Shown one piece after another: positions 1-7,919 of a DNA stretch of 48,031 bases. Origin of the DNA: Sphingomonas sanguinis. GTDB taxonomy: Bacteria > Pseudomonadota > Alphaproteobacteria > Sphingomonadales > Sphingomonadaceae. The translations under genes were made by a program, and so were the position numbers. Where the stretch lies: positions 1 to 48,031 of the forward strand of contig NZ_LDTE01000026.1 of NCBI RefSeq assembly GCF_001476905.1, written 5' to 3'. How positions within the stretch are numbered: the stretch's first letter is position 1; each line of letters starts with the position of its first letter. The notes beneath the pieces are model-generated. The model had not been told where the DNA came from and searched no databases. It worked only from the letters and a program-made list of their open reading frames with translations.

Positions 1-251
1 CGCGCGAGGCGCTGGCCGATCCGCGGGTCCGCCTGTCCGTCACCGCCGCGACCGATGGCAGTGCGGCCGATGTCGATCCGCTGACCCATAGCGCGGTCGT
101 GCTCGCCGCCGATCGCGCGCGCGCCGCCGCCGCGCTGATCGGGCCGGTCGCCGCGAACCGCCTGACCCTCTCCACCGCCACCGCCCCGGGCCAGCGCAGG
201 GCGCTGGTCACCCTGGCCTTTTCCGGCGAAGCACAAAGGAAACCCCGATGA
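1..251 (+). CDS. C-terminal fragment of an unidentified protein upstream of flgA
   Basis: Only the last 82 residues are present; the reading frame enters the window at base 3 and stops at 249-251. The stop overlaps the flgA start as ATGA, so the two genes are probably translationally coupled. The fragment is rich in Ala, Arg and Asp. It has a stretch around ADRARAAAALIG followed by RLTLSTATAPGQRRALVTL, whose layout faintly resembles the end of an OmpA-type peptidoglycan-binding domain, but that is only a guess. Given flgA next door it may be a flagellar-locus gene. No function is assigned. Confidence 0.55.
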   Translation, partial: REALADPRVRLSVTAATDGSAADVDPLTHSAVVLAADRARAAAALIGPVAANRLTLSTATAPGQRRALVTLAFSGEAQRKPR

Positions 252-745
252 TCTTGCCCCTGCTCCTCGCCGGTGCCGCCGGCTTTCAGGATATCAGCGC
301 ACTCGACGCCGCCGTCACCGCCTTTACCGGCCGCCCGATCGGGGTGGAGGGTGGCGCGCGTTCCGCGGTCGATGCCCGGTTGAGACTGGCGCAATGCCCG
401 ACCGTCGCCCTGTCCTGGCGCACCGAGATGCACGATGCGGTCGTCGTCACCTGCGCCTCGCCGCAATGGCGGATCTTCGTGCCCGTCCTGTCGGTGCCCA
501 AGGCCGCCCCGGCGGCCACCGCCATGCCAGCGGTCGCGATCAAGCAGGAGCCAGTCATACGGCGCGGTGACCCGGTGACGATCGAGGCGGGCTCAAACGG
601 CTTCTCCATCACCCGCGACGGCATCGCCATGGCCGATGCCGCGCCCGGTGCGCACTTCCCCGTCCGCATCGATTCCGCCCGCCAGCCGGTTCAGGCCGTC
701 GCCCTGTCCAGCGGCCGCGCCACCCTGCCCGGCTGGGCCGAGTGA
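248..745 (+). CDS. flgA: FlgA, periplasmic P-ring assembly chaperone
   Basis: FlgA is a periplasmic chaperone that helps FlgI polymerise into the P ring around the flagellar rod. The 165-residue product starts with a short hydrophobic leader (residues 1-12). Two cysteines at about 50 and 69 sit in the usual FlgA context, followed by PQWRIFVPV. A C-terminal SAF-type domain from about residue 97 contains VIRRGDPVTIEA and a GFSITRDG segment, the typical FlgA ending. The length is short compared with the E. coli protein (about 220) but normal for alphaproteobacteria. The ATG overlaps the stop of the preceding gene. The gene is followed by the sigma-28-type promoter of flgM. Confidence 0.88.
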   Translation: MILPLLLAGAAGFQDISALDAAVTAFTGRPIGVEGGARSAVDARLRLAQCPTVALSWRTEMHDAVVVTCASPQWRIFVPVLSVPKAAPAATAMPAVAIKQEPVIRRGDPVTIEAGSNGFSITRDGIAMADAAPGAHFPVRIDSARQPVQAVALSSGRATLPGWAE

Positions 746-780
746 TCGGACGCCAGGCGGGAAATAACCGGATTTCTTGC

Positions 781-807
781 TAAAGGATTTCACCACCCGG
801 CCGTTTC
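781..807 (+). promoter_or_regulatory. Sigma-28 (FliA) promoter for flgM-flgN
   Basis: TAAAGGAT at 781-788, an 11-bp spacer, and GCCGTTTC at 800-807 match the 8-11-8 layout of the enterobacterial sigma-28 consensus (TAAAGTTT / GCCGATAA). Three further copies of the same layout lie before both flagellin genes and fliD in this window, which makes chance unlikely. The predicted transcript starts near 814, which argues for the flgM start at 840 over upstream codons. Confidence 0.75.
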
Positions 808-839
808 ATGGAATGTCAGCGGAACCGATAGGTGCGGGC

Positions 840-1154
840 ATGGTGGAAATATCAACTTCAAGGCTGAATGCCGGAGACATAAGGACCGCGCGGTTAACGC
901 CCGTGGACCGTGTCGCGGCGACCCCGGAGGCGGGGCTCGCTTCGGCTCCGGCCGCAGCGAAGGACACCAACGGTGACACCAGCGCCCTCACGGGTCTGGC
1001 CAGCGCGATGTCGGCCCAGCCGCCGGTGAATTCGGAGCGCGTCGCCCAGATCAAGCGGGCCATTGCCGACGGCCATTTTCCGATCCTGCCGGCAACCATT
1101 GCCGACCAGATGATCGCCCTGAAGCTGAGCTGGAACCATAATGACGCGGCGTGA
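840..1154 (+). CDS. flgM: FlgM, anti-sigma-28 factor
   Basis: FlgM binds and holds FliA inactive until the hook-basal body is complete, then is exported through the flagellar secretion channel. The 104-residue product has a low-complexity N-terminal half, as expected for an unfolded exported protein. The conserved sigma-binding C-terminal segment is present, with VNSERVAQIKRAIADG followed by FPILPATIADQMI. In-frame starts exist at 777 (TTG) and 813, but the -10 element of the sigma-28 promoter ends at 807 and puts the transcript start at about 814. ATG 840, with AGGT just upstream, is therefore preferred. It overlaps flgN by 14 bp. A promoter read by FliA gives the usual feedback loop. Confidence 0.85.
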   Translation: MVEISTSRLNAGDIRTARLTPVDRVAATPEAGLASAPAAAKDTNGDTSALTGLASAMSAQPPVNSERVAQIKRAIADGHFPILPATIADQMIALKLSWNHNDAA

Positions 1155-1452
1155 CGGTTTGATCCGGGTCATCGAGGCCCTTCATCGGGAGATCGCCGCG
1201 CTCAAGGTGAACGATGTCGCCGCCCTGGAGCGTGCAACCACCGAAAAGCTGGCCGCGATCGAAGAGATCGCCTCGCTGGGCACCGGCCCGGCCGGGCCCG
1301 AACTGCGCGAGCTGGCCGACGAGGCCAATCGCCTGAACGAGACGTGCCGCATCTATGTCAACCTGATGGCGGCCAATGTCCGTCGCCGGTTGCAGACGCT
1401 GACCGGCGATGCCGGCGGCAGCTATCGCCCGATGATGCGCGCCTACGCCTGA
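1141..1452 (+). CDS. flgN: FlgN-family flagellar export chaperone
   Basis: FlgN-type proteins escort the hook-filament junction proteins FlgK and FlgL to the export apparatus. The product has 103 residues and is almost entirely alpha-helical and heptad-like, with RVIEALHREIAALKV near the N terminus and a long Glu/Ala/Leu helix to residue 90. Sequence conservation in this family is low, so the call rests on size, helical character and position directly behind flgM, the standard flgM-flgN arrangement. Its start lies inside flgM (14-bp overlap), implying co-translation. A rho-independent terminator follows at 1561. Confidence 0.75.
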   Translation: MTRRDGLIRVIEALHREIAALKVNDVAALERATTEKLAAIEEIASLGTGPAGPELRELADEANRLNETCRIYVNLMAANVRRRLQTLTGDAGGSYRPMMRAYA

Positions 1453-1560
1453 TTGCCGCGCCGTTGCCGCCTGCCGGGCGGCAAGGCATTGCCGCTTTGC
1501 CGGATCGACCGGGTGCCACGCCGCTACACTCGCTGACCCGCCCCTCTCCACCGCACAGTC

Positions 1561-1586
1561 AAAGCCCGGTTTTTCCGGGCTTTTTT
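1561..1586 (+). terminator. Rho-independent terminator after flgM-flgN
   Basis: Stem AAAGCCCGG (1561-1569) pairs with CCGGGCTTT (1575-1583) around a five-T loop and runs into a T-rich tract TTTTTTGTTG. It ends the flgMN unit and insulates it from the sigma-54-driven operon that begins about 75 bp further on. Confidence 0.9.
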
Positions 1587-1636
1587 GTTGCTCGGCAGGT
1601 TTTTCCGGCCCTTGCCGCCCCGGCAACCACGCGAAT

Positions 1637-1652
1637 TGGCACGCCCCTTGCT
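1637..1652 (+). promoter_or_regulatory. Sigma-54 promoter for the transglycosylase-flhA-fliA operon
   Basis: TGGCACG, four C residues and TTGCT match the -24/-12 consensus of RpoN promoters at every defined position. The predicted start is about 1663, 25 bp ahead of the first ATG. The likely activator is the sigma-54 regulator encoded at 9066. With fliA as the last gene, this places sigma-28 synthesis under RpoN control. Confidence 0.88.
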
Positions 1653-1687
1653 GAGTAAGCCCCGAACAAGGGCTTTAACCAAACAGC

Positions 1688-2545
1688 ATGACCGTCCAAC
1701 CCGTATCCCAAGCCAGAGTCCAATCGGCCATCGCGCTGGCGTCCAGCCGCACGGGTGTCGATTTCGGCTATCTGCTCGGCCAGGCCAAGCTGGAGTCGGG
1801 GCTGAACGCGAATGCGCGGGCGGGCACCTCGTCCGCCTCGGGCCTGTATCAGTTCGTCGAACAGAGCTGGCTCGCCGTGGTGAAGAAGCACGGCGCCGAG
1901 CACGGCCTGGGCTGGGCCGCCGACTCGATCGGCCAGTCGGGCGGACGTTATTATGTGACCGGCGGCGCGCGCGCGGCGGTGATGGGTCTGCGCAACGACC
2001 CGACCGCCGCCTCGCTGATGGCCGCCGAGCACGCCTCGGACAACAAGGCTGCGTTGGAATCGACGCTGGGCCGCGAGGCGGGTGGCACCGACCTGTACAT
2101 GGCGCATTTCCTCGGGCTCGGCGGTGCGACCAAGTTTCTGGGCACGATGGCCAGCAATCCGCAGGCCAGCGCCGCCGCGCTGTTCCCGGCCGCCGCGCGC
2201 GCCAATCGCTCGATCTTCTATGCCTCGAACGGCCAGCCGCGCTCGCTGTCCGACATCTATGACCGTTTCGCCGCCAAGCTGGCGGGCACCCAGGCCGACA
2301 GCAACGAGACGCGCGCCGCCAACCTGCAGTTCGCGGCCCAGTCGCTCGCGCTCCAGGGCATGGACGGCGACGCGACCGTCGTCACCGGCACCAACGAAAG
2401 CGCCGCCGACGCCATCGCCTGGGCGACCAGCACGATGAACCAGCTGGGGATGCGCAACGCCGCCGCCACCGGCGACAGCGTGCTGCGGCCCAAGCCCGAC
2501 CACGCGCGACTGGCGTACATGATGCTCGCACGGATGGGTGGCTAA
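1688..2545 (+). CDS. Flagellar-locus lytic transglycosylase (SLT domain)
   Basis: This is probably a peptidoglycan lytic transglycosylase that opens the wall for rod assembly, the role served by the C-terminal half of FlgJ in enterobacteria and by SltF in Rhodobacter. The 285-residue product has an SLT-type active site early on: QAKLESGLN with catalytic Glu at about residue 36, then SSASGLYQFVEQSWL. No FlgJ rod-scaffold domain is seen. No clear signal peptide is visible, so export may use the flagellar apparatus or another route. It is the first gene behind the sigma-54 promoter and lies 3 bp ahead of flhA. Confidence 0.8.
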   Translation: MTVQPVSQARVQSAIALASSRTGVDFGYLLGQAKLESGLNANARAGTSSASGLYQFVEQSWLAVVKKHGAEHGLGWAADSIGQSGGRYYVTGGARAAVMGLRNDPTAASLMAAEHASDNKAALESTLGREAGGTDLYMAHFLGLGGATKFLGTMASNPQASAAALFPAAARANRSIFYASNGQPRSLSDIYDRFAAKLAGTQADSNETRAANLQFAAQSLALQGMDGDATVVTGTNESAADAIAWATSTMNQLGMRNAAATGDSVLRPKPDHARLAYMMLARMGG

Positions 2546-2548
2546 GCG

Positions 2549-4630
2549 ATGGGCAAGCTCTTCTCCAGCGGCCGCACCATGGCGCTGCCTGCGGCGATCC
2601 TGCTGCTGGTGCTGGTCATGGTCGTGCCGATCCCGCCGGCGCTGCTCGACATCTTCTTCGTCGCCAACATCGCGATCAGCCTGGCCGTCCTGATGGTGGC
2701 GCTGAACGCCGAAAAGCCGCTCGACTTCTCGGCCTTCCCGACCGTCCTCCTGTTCGCGACCCTGTTCCGCCTGGGCCTGAACGTCGCGTCCACCCGCATC
2801 GTGCTGGTCCATGGCCATGAGGGCGAGAGCGCGGCCGGTCATGTCATCGAGGCGTTCGGCACCTTCCTGATCGGCGGCGACTATGTCGTCGGCCTCTTCG
2901 TCTTCGCGATCCTGATGATCATCAACCTGATCGTCGTGACCAAGGGCGCGGGCCGTGTGTCGGAGGTGTCGGCCCGCTTCACCCTGGACGCGTTGCCCGG
3001 CAAGCAGATGGCGATCGACGCCGACCTGAACGCCGGTCTCATCACGCCGGACCAGGCCAAGGCGCGTCGCCTGGAAGTGTCGACCGAGGCCGATTTCTAC
3101 GGCTCGATGGACGGTTCGTCCAAGTTCGTGAAGGGCGACGCGGTCGCCGCGATGCTGATCCTGGCGGCCAACATCATCGGCGGCCTGATCCTGGGTCCGG
3201 TCAGCCATGGCATGGGTATCGCCGACGCGGCCAAGACCTATATCCTGCTCGCAATCGGCGACGCGCTGGTCGCGCAGCTGCCCTCGCTGATGCTGTCCAT
3301 CGCCGCCGCCGCGATCGTCACCCGCGTCTCGTCCGACAAGGACCTGGCGGGCCAGATCGGGTCGCAGTTCGGCGCGTCGAAGACCTGGATTCCGGTCGCG
3401 GTCATCCTGGGCCTGCTCGGCGTGCTGCCCGGCATGCCGCACATGATCCTGCTGCCCGCCGCCGCCATCGCCGGTTTCACCGCATGGAAGCTGCGCCAGA
3501 TCGAGAAGCGTCCGGTGCTCGCGCCCCCTGCCCCCGCGCCCGAGCCGGTCGACCCCTCGCGCGTCAGCTGGGACGAAGTGATCGACGGGATGCAGGTGCA
3601 TATCGACATCGGTTACGGCCTGGTGCCGCTGGTCGACGAACGGCGCGGCGCGCCATTGATGGCCCGCATCACCGGCGTCCGGCGCCAGCTGTCCAAGGAT
3701 CTCGGCTTCGTCGTGCCGCAGGCGCGCGTCCGCGATGACATCGGCCTGGCACCCTATAGCTATCGCATCATCATCAACGGCGTGGTCGCCGCCGAGGATC
3801 AGGTCTCGCCCGACGAGATGCTGGCGCTCGACACCGGCCAGGCGTTCGGCACGCTGAACGGCAAGGCCGTGCAGGACCCGACCTTCGGCCTGCCCGCGAC
3901 CTGGATTCTGAAGGGCGACGCCGATGCGGCGACCGGCATGGGCTATCTCGTGGTCGATCCGGGCACGGTCATGGCGACGCACCTGAACCATGTGCTGACC
4001 ACCAACGCGTCCGAACTGCTCGGCCCCGACGAGGTGCAGGCGCTGCTCGACGGGTTGAAGGAACGCGCGGCGCAGCTGGCCGCCTCGCTCTGCCCGACGC
4101 CGCTGCCGCTGACCACGCTGACCCAGGTGCTCAAGGGCCTGCTGGCGGAGAATATCTCCCTCAAGGAGTTCCGCCGCATCGCCAGCGCCATCGCCGTCGC
4201 CGCGCAGAAGTCGACCGACGCCGAGGATATCATCGAGCTGATCCGCCCCAATCTGGGCGGCCTGATCATCCAGAAGCTGTGCGGCGTGCGCGAACCGCTG
4301 CGCGTCATGACGCTGGACGGCCAGCTCGAAGGGCTGCTCGGCCAGGCGATGCGCGCCGATGTGTCGCGCCGCCATGTCATCGAACCCGATCTGGGCCAGC
4401 GGATCACCACCGCCCTGACCCAGGCCGCGCAACCCCTGATCGCCGAGGCCAAGCCCTTTGCCCTCGTCGTCCAGCCGGGCGTCCGTCTGGCGATGCGCAA
4501 ATTGCTGCGCACCTGCCTGCCCGACGTGCCGGTCCTCTCTTTCTTTGAAGTGCCGGAAGACAAGCCGGTCGAAGTCGTCGCCGTCATCGGCGCCCCCCAT
4601 CACCCCCAGCAACAGGCGATTGCTGCATGA
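2549..4630 (+). CDS. flhA: FlhA, flagellar type III export gate protein
   Basis: FlhA is the large membrane component of the flagellar type III export gate and forms the cytoplasmic nonameric ring that docks substrate-chaperone complexes. At 693 residues it is full length. About eight membrane segments fill roughly the first 330 residues. They include the family signature LFRLGLNVASTR (about 72-83) and the cytoplasmic loop with LDALPGKQMAIDADL. A soluble domain follows from about 340 to the end. Its stop overlaps the fliA start as ATGA. In many polar flagellates flhF and flhG lie between flhA and fliA; they are absent here. Confidence 0.97.
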   Translation: MGKLFSSGRTMALPAAILLLVLVMVVPIPPALLDIFFVANIAISLAVLMVALNAEKPLDFSAFPTVLLFATLFRLGLNVASTRIVLVHGHEGESAAGHVIEAFGTFLIGGDYVVGLFVFAILMIINLIVVTKGAGRVSEVSARFTLDALPGKQMAIDADLNAGLITPDQAKARRLEVSTEADFYGSMDGSSKFVKGDAVAAMLILAANIIGGLILGPVSHGMGIADAAKTYILLAIGDALVAQLPSLMLSIAAAAIVTRVSSDKDLAGQIGSQFGASKTWIPVAVILGLLGVLPGMPHMILLPAAAIAGFTAWKLRQIEKRPVLAPPAPAPEPVDPSRVSWDEVIDGMQVHIDIGYGLVPLVDERRGAPLMARITGVRRQLSKDLGFVVPQARVRDDIGLAPYSYRIIINGVVAAEDQVSPDEMLALDTGQAFGTLNGKAVQDPTFGLPATWILKGDADAATGMGYLVVDPGTVMATHLNHVLTTNASELLGPDEVQALLDGLKERAAQLAASLCPTPLPLTTLTQVLKGLLAENISLKEFRRIASAIAVAAQKSTDAEDIIELIRPNLGGLIIQKLCGVREPLRVMTLDGQLEGLLGQAMRADVSRRHVIEPDLGQRITTALTQAAQPLIAEAKPFALVVQPGVRLAMRKLLRTCLPDVPVLSFFEVPEDKPVEVVAVIGAPHHPQQQAIAA

Positions 4631-5436
4631 CCTCGCACCCTCTCAGCGGCGCATTCATGAATGCCCAGCCGGTCAATCCGACGAGCTTCGATCCGGCGCT
4701 GATCAACCCGACCGTTGCGGACCAGCCGCTGACTTATCGCCCCGCCCCGCGCGGGCCGGCGGGCGATACGAGCGCGCTGATCCGGCGTCACCTGCCGCTG
4801 GTCCGGCGCATCGCGTGGCACGTCCATGGGTCGATGTCGAACCTGGTCGAGATCGAGGATCTGGTCCAGGTCGGCCTGGTCGCCTTGGTCGAGGCGACCG
4901 CCTCGTTCGAGGAGCGCGGGGTCGAGTTCGGCCATTATCTGAAGGCGCGCCTGCGCGGCGCGATGATCGACGAGCTGCGGCGCCAGGCGACCACGACCCG
5001 CGGGGCCATGCGCCGCCGCCGCGACTATAGCAAGACCGTCGCCGCGCTGACCCAGGCGACCGGCCAGGCGCCGACCGACGAGGTGGTGGCGCAGAAGCTG
5101 GGGGTGTCGGTCGAGAAGCTGCGCACCGAATACAAGACCGCCGAAGCCGTACGCATGGAGCCGATCGAGGACGTCTATGCCGACGACCTGCCCTGGTTCG
5201 CCGACGACACGCCCAACGCCTTCGACCAGCTGGTCGAAAGCGACCTGCGCGACGCGCTGATCGCCGCCATCTCCGGCCTGCCCGAGCGCGAGGCGCTGGT
5301 CATCCAGCTCTATTATGTCGAGGAACTCAATCTCGAGGAAATCGGCCAGGTGCTGGGCGTCGGCGCCGCCCGCGTCTGCCAGATCAAGAGCGCGGCACAC
5401 GCCCGCCTGAAAAAGGCGCTCGCCGCGCAGGCGTGA
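4627..5436 (+). CDS. fliA: FliA, flagellar sigma-28 factor
   Basis: This sigma factor directs RNA polymerase to late flagellar promoters such as those found here before flgM, both flagellins and fliD. The 269-residue product shows region 2 (IEDLVQVGLVALVEA, then FEERGVEFGHYLKARLRGAMID), a region 3 helix set, and region 4 (LPEREALVIQLYYVEELNL with EEIGQVLGV and the recognition helix AARVCQIKSAAHARL). The ATG overlaps the flhA stop by 4 bp. An internal ATG twelve codons in (MNAQPVNP) is a possible alternative start. The partner anti-sigma FlgM is encoded 3.8 kb upstream. Confidence 0.95.
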   Translation: MTSHPLSGAFMNAQPVNPTSFDPALINPTVADQPLTYRPAPRGPAGDTSALIRRHLPLVRRIAWHVHGSMSNLVEIEDLVQVGLVALVEATASFEERGVEFGHYLKARLRGAMIDELRRQATTTRGAMRRRRDYSKTVAALTQATGQAPTDEVVAQKLGVSVEKLRTEYKTAEAVRMEPIEDVYADDLPWFADDTPNAFDQLVESDLRDALIAAISGLPEREALVIQLYYVEELNLEEIGQVLGVGAARVCQIKSAAHARLKKALAAQA

Positions 5437-5525
5437 TGGGAGGGCGCCACCCCGCCGCCTGCACAATCCGCTTTTCCGTAAAGCCACTCTACGCCTAAGC
5501 CTTCCCCCCTCCAAAGGGGAAGAGC

Positions 5526-6755
5526 ATGTTTGCATTCCATGAACGCCGACTGATCGCCCGTTATCTCTGGCCAGGTGCCGGGGGGCGGCTGGTCCTGCTG
5601 GTCGGTGCGATCGGGTGCATCGGCGTCGCGATCGGCGTCGCCTCGCTGGTGCTGGTCATGGCCGTGATGAACGGTGCCCATGCCAAGCTGGCCAGCACCG
5701 TCGCACCGGTCGACGGCCATCTCAGTATCACCGCCCCCGCGCATCAGCGCATGGACGAGGAGCGGGTCGCCGCAATCGTCACGCGCCTGCCCGGCGTCGC
5801 GCGGGCCGAGCCGTTGCGCGAGCTGACCGCCGCCCTGTCGATCGACGGGCGGATGAGCCCGGTTCGCGTCCAGGGCCTGACCGCCCAGGACATCGCCCGC
5901 CACCCCGCGCTCGTACGCCCGGCCATGGGCGTTCGCCCCACCGCCCCCGACACCATCGCCGTGGGTGAAAATGCCGCGTTGCAGCTCGGCCTGCTTCCCG
6001 GTTCGCCCGTCGCGATCGGCCGGGTCGAGGTCGCGCCCGATCGGTCGGTCAACCTGCGCCTGTTCCAGGCCCGGGTGTCCGGCCTGTACCATGACGACGA
6101 CGCGGTCGGCGACGAGGCCCCCGTCATCCTGGGCCCCTCCCATGGTCTTGCCGTGCTGGACGACGGCACGGCCGTGACCCGGCGCGTCGCCGTGACATTG
6201 GTCCGGCCCCAGGATGAAAACCGGGTCGCCGCGGAGATTCGCCACCGCCTGGGTCCGGCCTATCGCATCACCAGCTGGACGCAGGCCAACCGGGCGCTGA
6301 TCGCGGCGCTCGCGACCGAGAAGATCGGTATGACGATCGCGGTCGGGCTGGTCACGGTGATCGCCCTCTTCAACGTCCTGTCGTCGATGACGCTGCTCGC
6401 CCGGTCGAAAAGGCGCGAGATCGCGGTGCTGCGCAGCATGGGCATGTCGGCGCACGGCATCGCGCGGGTCTTTGCGAGCGTAGGCAGCATCATCGCAGCG
6501 GTCGGCGCGATGACTGGGCTGGCGCTAGCGACAGGATTGTTGACGCAGCGCGAGCGAATCACCGCGCTGGCGCTGTGGCTTGTCCCGTCACGGGAGCGCG
6601 AACTGAACATATTCCTGTCGCTTCCCGTCGGAATCGCACCGCAGGCGGTGGCAACGATCGGCCTGTGCGTGATGGCGGGCGCGGTGTTCGCCAGCCTTTA
6701 TCCGGCCTGGGTAGCGGCGCGTATACCGCCGGCGCTGGTGCTGCGGGGCGAGTGA
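5526..6755 (+). CDS. LolC/LolE-type (FtsX-fold) ABC transporter permease
   Basis: The product resembles the permease subunit of the lipoprotein-releasing system, which extracts outer-membrane lipoproteins from the inner membrane. The 409 residues have the classic layout. An N-terminal RRLIARYLW segment and first membrane helix (about 22-48) are followed by a periplasmic domain of about 200 residues. Three C-terminal helices include VTVIALFNVLSSMTLLARSKRREIAVLRSMGM. No LolD ATPase or second permease gene lies nearby, so it is an orphan. A GGGGAAG stretch just upstream serves as ribosome-binding site. It is convergent with the flagellin genes and ends at a strong shared hairpin. Confidence 0.8.
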   Translation: MFAFHERRLIARYLWPGAGGRLVLLVGAIGCIGVAIGVASLVLVMAVMNGAHAKLASTVAPVDGHLSITAPAHQRMDEERVAAIVTRLPGVARAEPLRELTAALSIDGRMSPVRVQGLTAQDIARHPALVRPAMGVRPTAPDTIAVGENAALQLGLLPGSPVAIGRVEVAPDRSVNLRLFQARVSGLYHDDDAVGDEAPVILGPSHGLAVLDDGTAVTRRVAVTLVRPQDENRVAAEIRHRLGPAYRITSWTQANRALIAALATEKIGMTIAVGLVTVIALFNVLSSMTLLARSKRREIAVLRSMGMSAHGIARVFASVGSIIAAVGAMTGLALATGLLTQRERITALALWLVPSRERELNIFLSLPVGIAPQAVATIGLCVMAGAVFASLYPAWVAARIPPALVLRGE

Positions 6756-6763
6756 ACGCAAGT

Positions 6764-6795
6764 AAACCCCGGCGGCCCGAAGGCCGCCGGGGTTT
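6764..6795. terminator. Strong hairpin between the permease gene and fliC
   Basis: A 14-bp perfect stem runs from AAACCCCGGCGGCC (6764-6777) to GGCCGCCGGGGTTT (6782-6795) around a CGAA tetraloop. It lies between two convergent genes and probably stops transcription from both sides. Only short T tracts are present on either strand. Confidence 0.75.
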
Positions 6796-6882
6796 GTCCT
6801 GCAAACCGGTTCGCCGAAGCGCGGCCGGTTGGCCCCGGCACCCGAGTGGGGGCGCGGTGCCAGGGCGCTCAGGAACCTGGTA

Positions 6883-7719
6883 TTACTGTCCGAGCAGCTT
6901 GAGCACGCCCTGCTGCGACTGATTCGCCTGGCTCAGCATCGCGTTCGACGCCTGGCTCAGGATCTGCGCCTTGGCGAGCGCGGTCGTTTCCGCCGAGAAA
7001 TCGGTGTCCTCGATGCGGCTGCGCGCGGCCGAAAGATTGGTGGCGTTCGACGTCAGGTTGTTGATCGCCGACTGAAGACGGTTCTGCACCGCGCCGAGAC
7101 CGGAGCGGAAGTTCGACACCTTGGCGATCGCCGTGTCGAAATCTTCCAGCGTCGGCGGGGTCGTCGACTGCAGCTTCTGGTTGGGAAAGTCGATGATGGT
7201 GGTCAGCGTCGAGTCGGTCTTCAGATTGCCGAACGTCATGGTGAGCGCGTCGGTGGAATAGGCGCCCGCCTGGATCTGCACGGAACCCGACGAACCCGCC
7301 GTGCCGTCGAACAGCTTCTGACCGTTGAAGGTCGTGTTGGTCAGGATCGTCGAAATCTGGGCCGAGAGCGCGTCCTGTTCGACGGTGATGCTGGTCTTGT
7401 CCTGCGCCGAATAGGTGGCGTTGGCCTTCTGCACCGACAGTTCGCGCATCCGCTGCAGCATGTTGCTGACTTCCTGGAGCGCGCCTTCGGCCGTCTGCGC
7501 CATCGAAATGCCGTCATTGGCGTTGCGCACGCCCTGATTCATGCCTCGGACCTGTGCGGTCATCGAGGACGTGATGGCCAGGCCTGCCGCGTCGTCCATC
7601 GCGGAGTTGATCCGCTTGCCCGTCGAAAGACGGTTCATCGAAACGTCGAGCCCTGTCTGGGCAGAGATCGATGCATTGGCGGCGCGTAAGGCCGAGATAT
7701 TGGTGGCGATCACCGTCAT
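6883..7719 (-). CDS. fliC: Flagellin (first copy)
   Basis: This is a structural subunit of the filament. The 278-residue product has the conserved D0/D1 ends: [14 protein letters not shown] at the N terminus with [19 protein letters not shown], and the C-terminal [19 protein letters not shown] with a terminal QGVLKLLGQ. The variable centre is short, so D2/D3 domains are minimal, typical of sphingomonads. A GGAGAA ribosome-binding site lies just before the ATG, and a sigma-28-type promoter sits about 65 bp upstream. It is paralogous to the next gene upstream on the same strand; the ends are nearly identical and the centres differ. Confidence 0.95.
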   Translation of the reverse strand: MTVIATNISALRAANASISAQTGLDVSMNRLSTGKRINSAMDDAAGLAITSSMTAQVRGMNQGVRNANDGISMAQTAEGALQEVSNMLQRMRELSVQKANATYSAQDKTSITVEQDALSAQISTILTNTTFNGQKLFDGTAGSSGSVQIQAGAYSTDALTMTFGNLKTDSTLTTIIDFPNQKLQSTTPPTLEDFDTAIAKVSNFRSGLGAVQNRLQSAINNLTSNATNLSAARSRIEDTDFSAETTALAKAQILSQASNAMLSQANQSQQGVLKLLGQ

Positions 7720-7782
7720 GGTTGTTCTCCAAAGCTGGAGCTCTCCGCCGCCCCCAAGGCGAAGGTCGAGCTGCCACCACGG

Positions 7783-7809
7783 AAAACGGTCGCCTTTCGC
7801 CGCACTTTA
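7783..7809 (-). promoter_or_regulatory. Sigma-28 promoter for the first flagellin
   Basis: Read on the minus strand: TAAAGTGC (7809-7802), 11-bp spacer, ACCGTTTT (7790-7783). The spacing is identical to the flgM, second flagellin and fliD promoters; the first base of the -10 element is A where the others have G. The predicted leader is about 57 nt. Confidence 0.75.
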
Positions 7810-7847
7810 GGAAAAAAGTGCAGCGGGCGACGAATATTTTTGGCTGC

Positions 7848-7876
7848 CCCCCGCCATCTCATTGAAATGGCGGGGG
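7848..7876. terminator. Hairpin downstream of the second flagellin
   Basis: A 10-bp perfect stem (CCCCCGCCAT at 7848-7857 with ATGGCGGGGG at 7867-7876) closes a 9-nt loop. A second, weaker hairpin (GGGGGTT 7887-7893 with AACCCCC 7903-7909) lies closer to the gene end. Neither is followed by a clear U tract in the minus direction, so termination here is probable rather than certain. Confidence 0.5.
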
Positions 7877-7919
7877 AACAGTTATCGGGGGTTCAGGGGA
7901 TAAACCCCCAATCCGGGGC

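Noticed and set aside
1559..4612. Very long open frame on the minus strand opposite flhA (over 1000 codons)
   Set aside because: It is a by-product of high GC and strong third-position bias of flhA; the translation is Arg/Gln/Asp/Gly-rich low-complexity with no family features. Similar antisense frames over fliF-fliG (11852-13888) and fliK-fliM (17466-19562) are dismissed for the same reason.
5477..5505. TAAAG before the LolC/E-type gene as a sigma-28 promoter
   Set aside because: No GCCG-type -10 element at the right distance; the best partner (AGCCTTCC) matches poorly.
5502..5523. CTTCCCC / GGGGAAG hairpin just before the LolC/E-type gene
   Set aside because: As a terminator it has no U tract, and its right arm doubles as the ribosome-binding region. 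It may affect translation, but there is no strong support.
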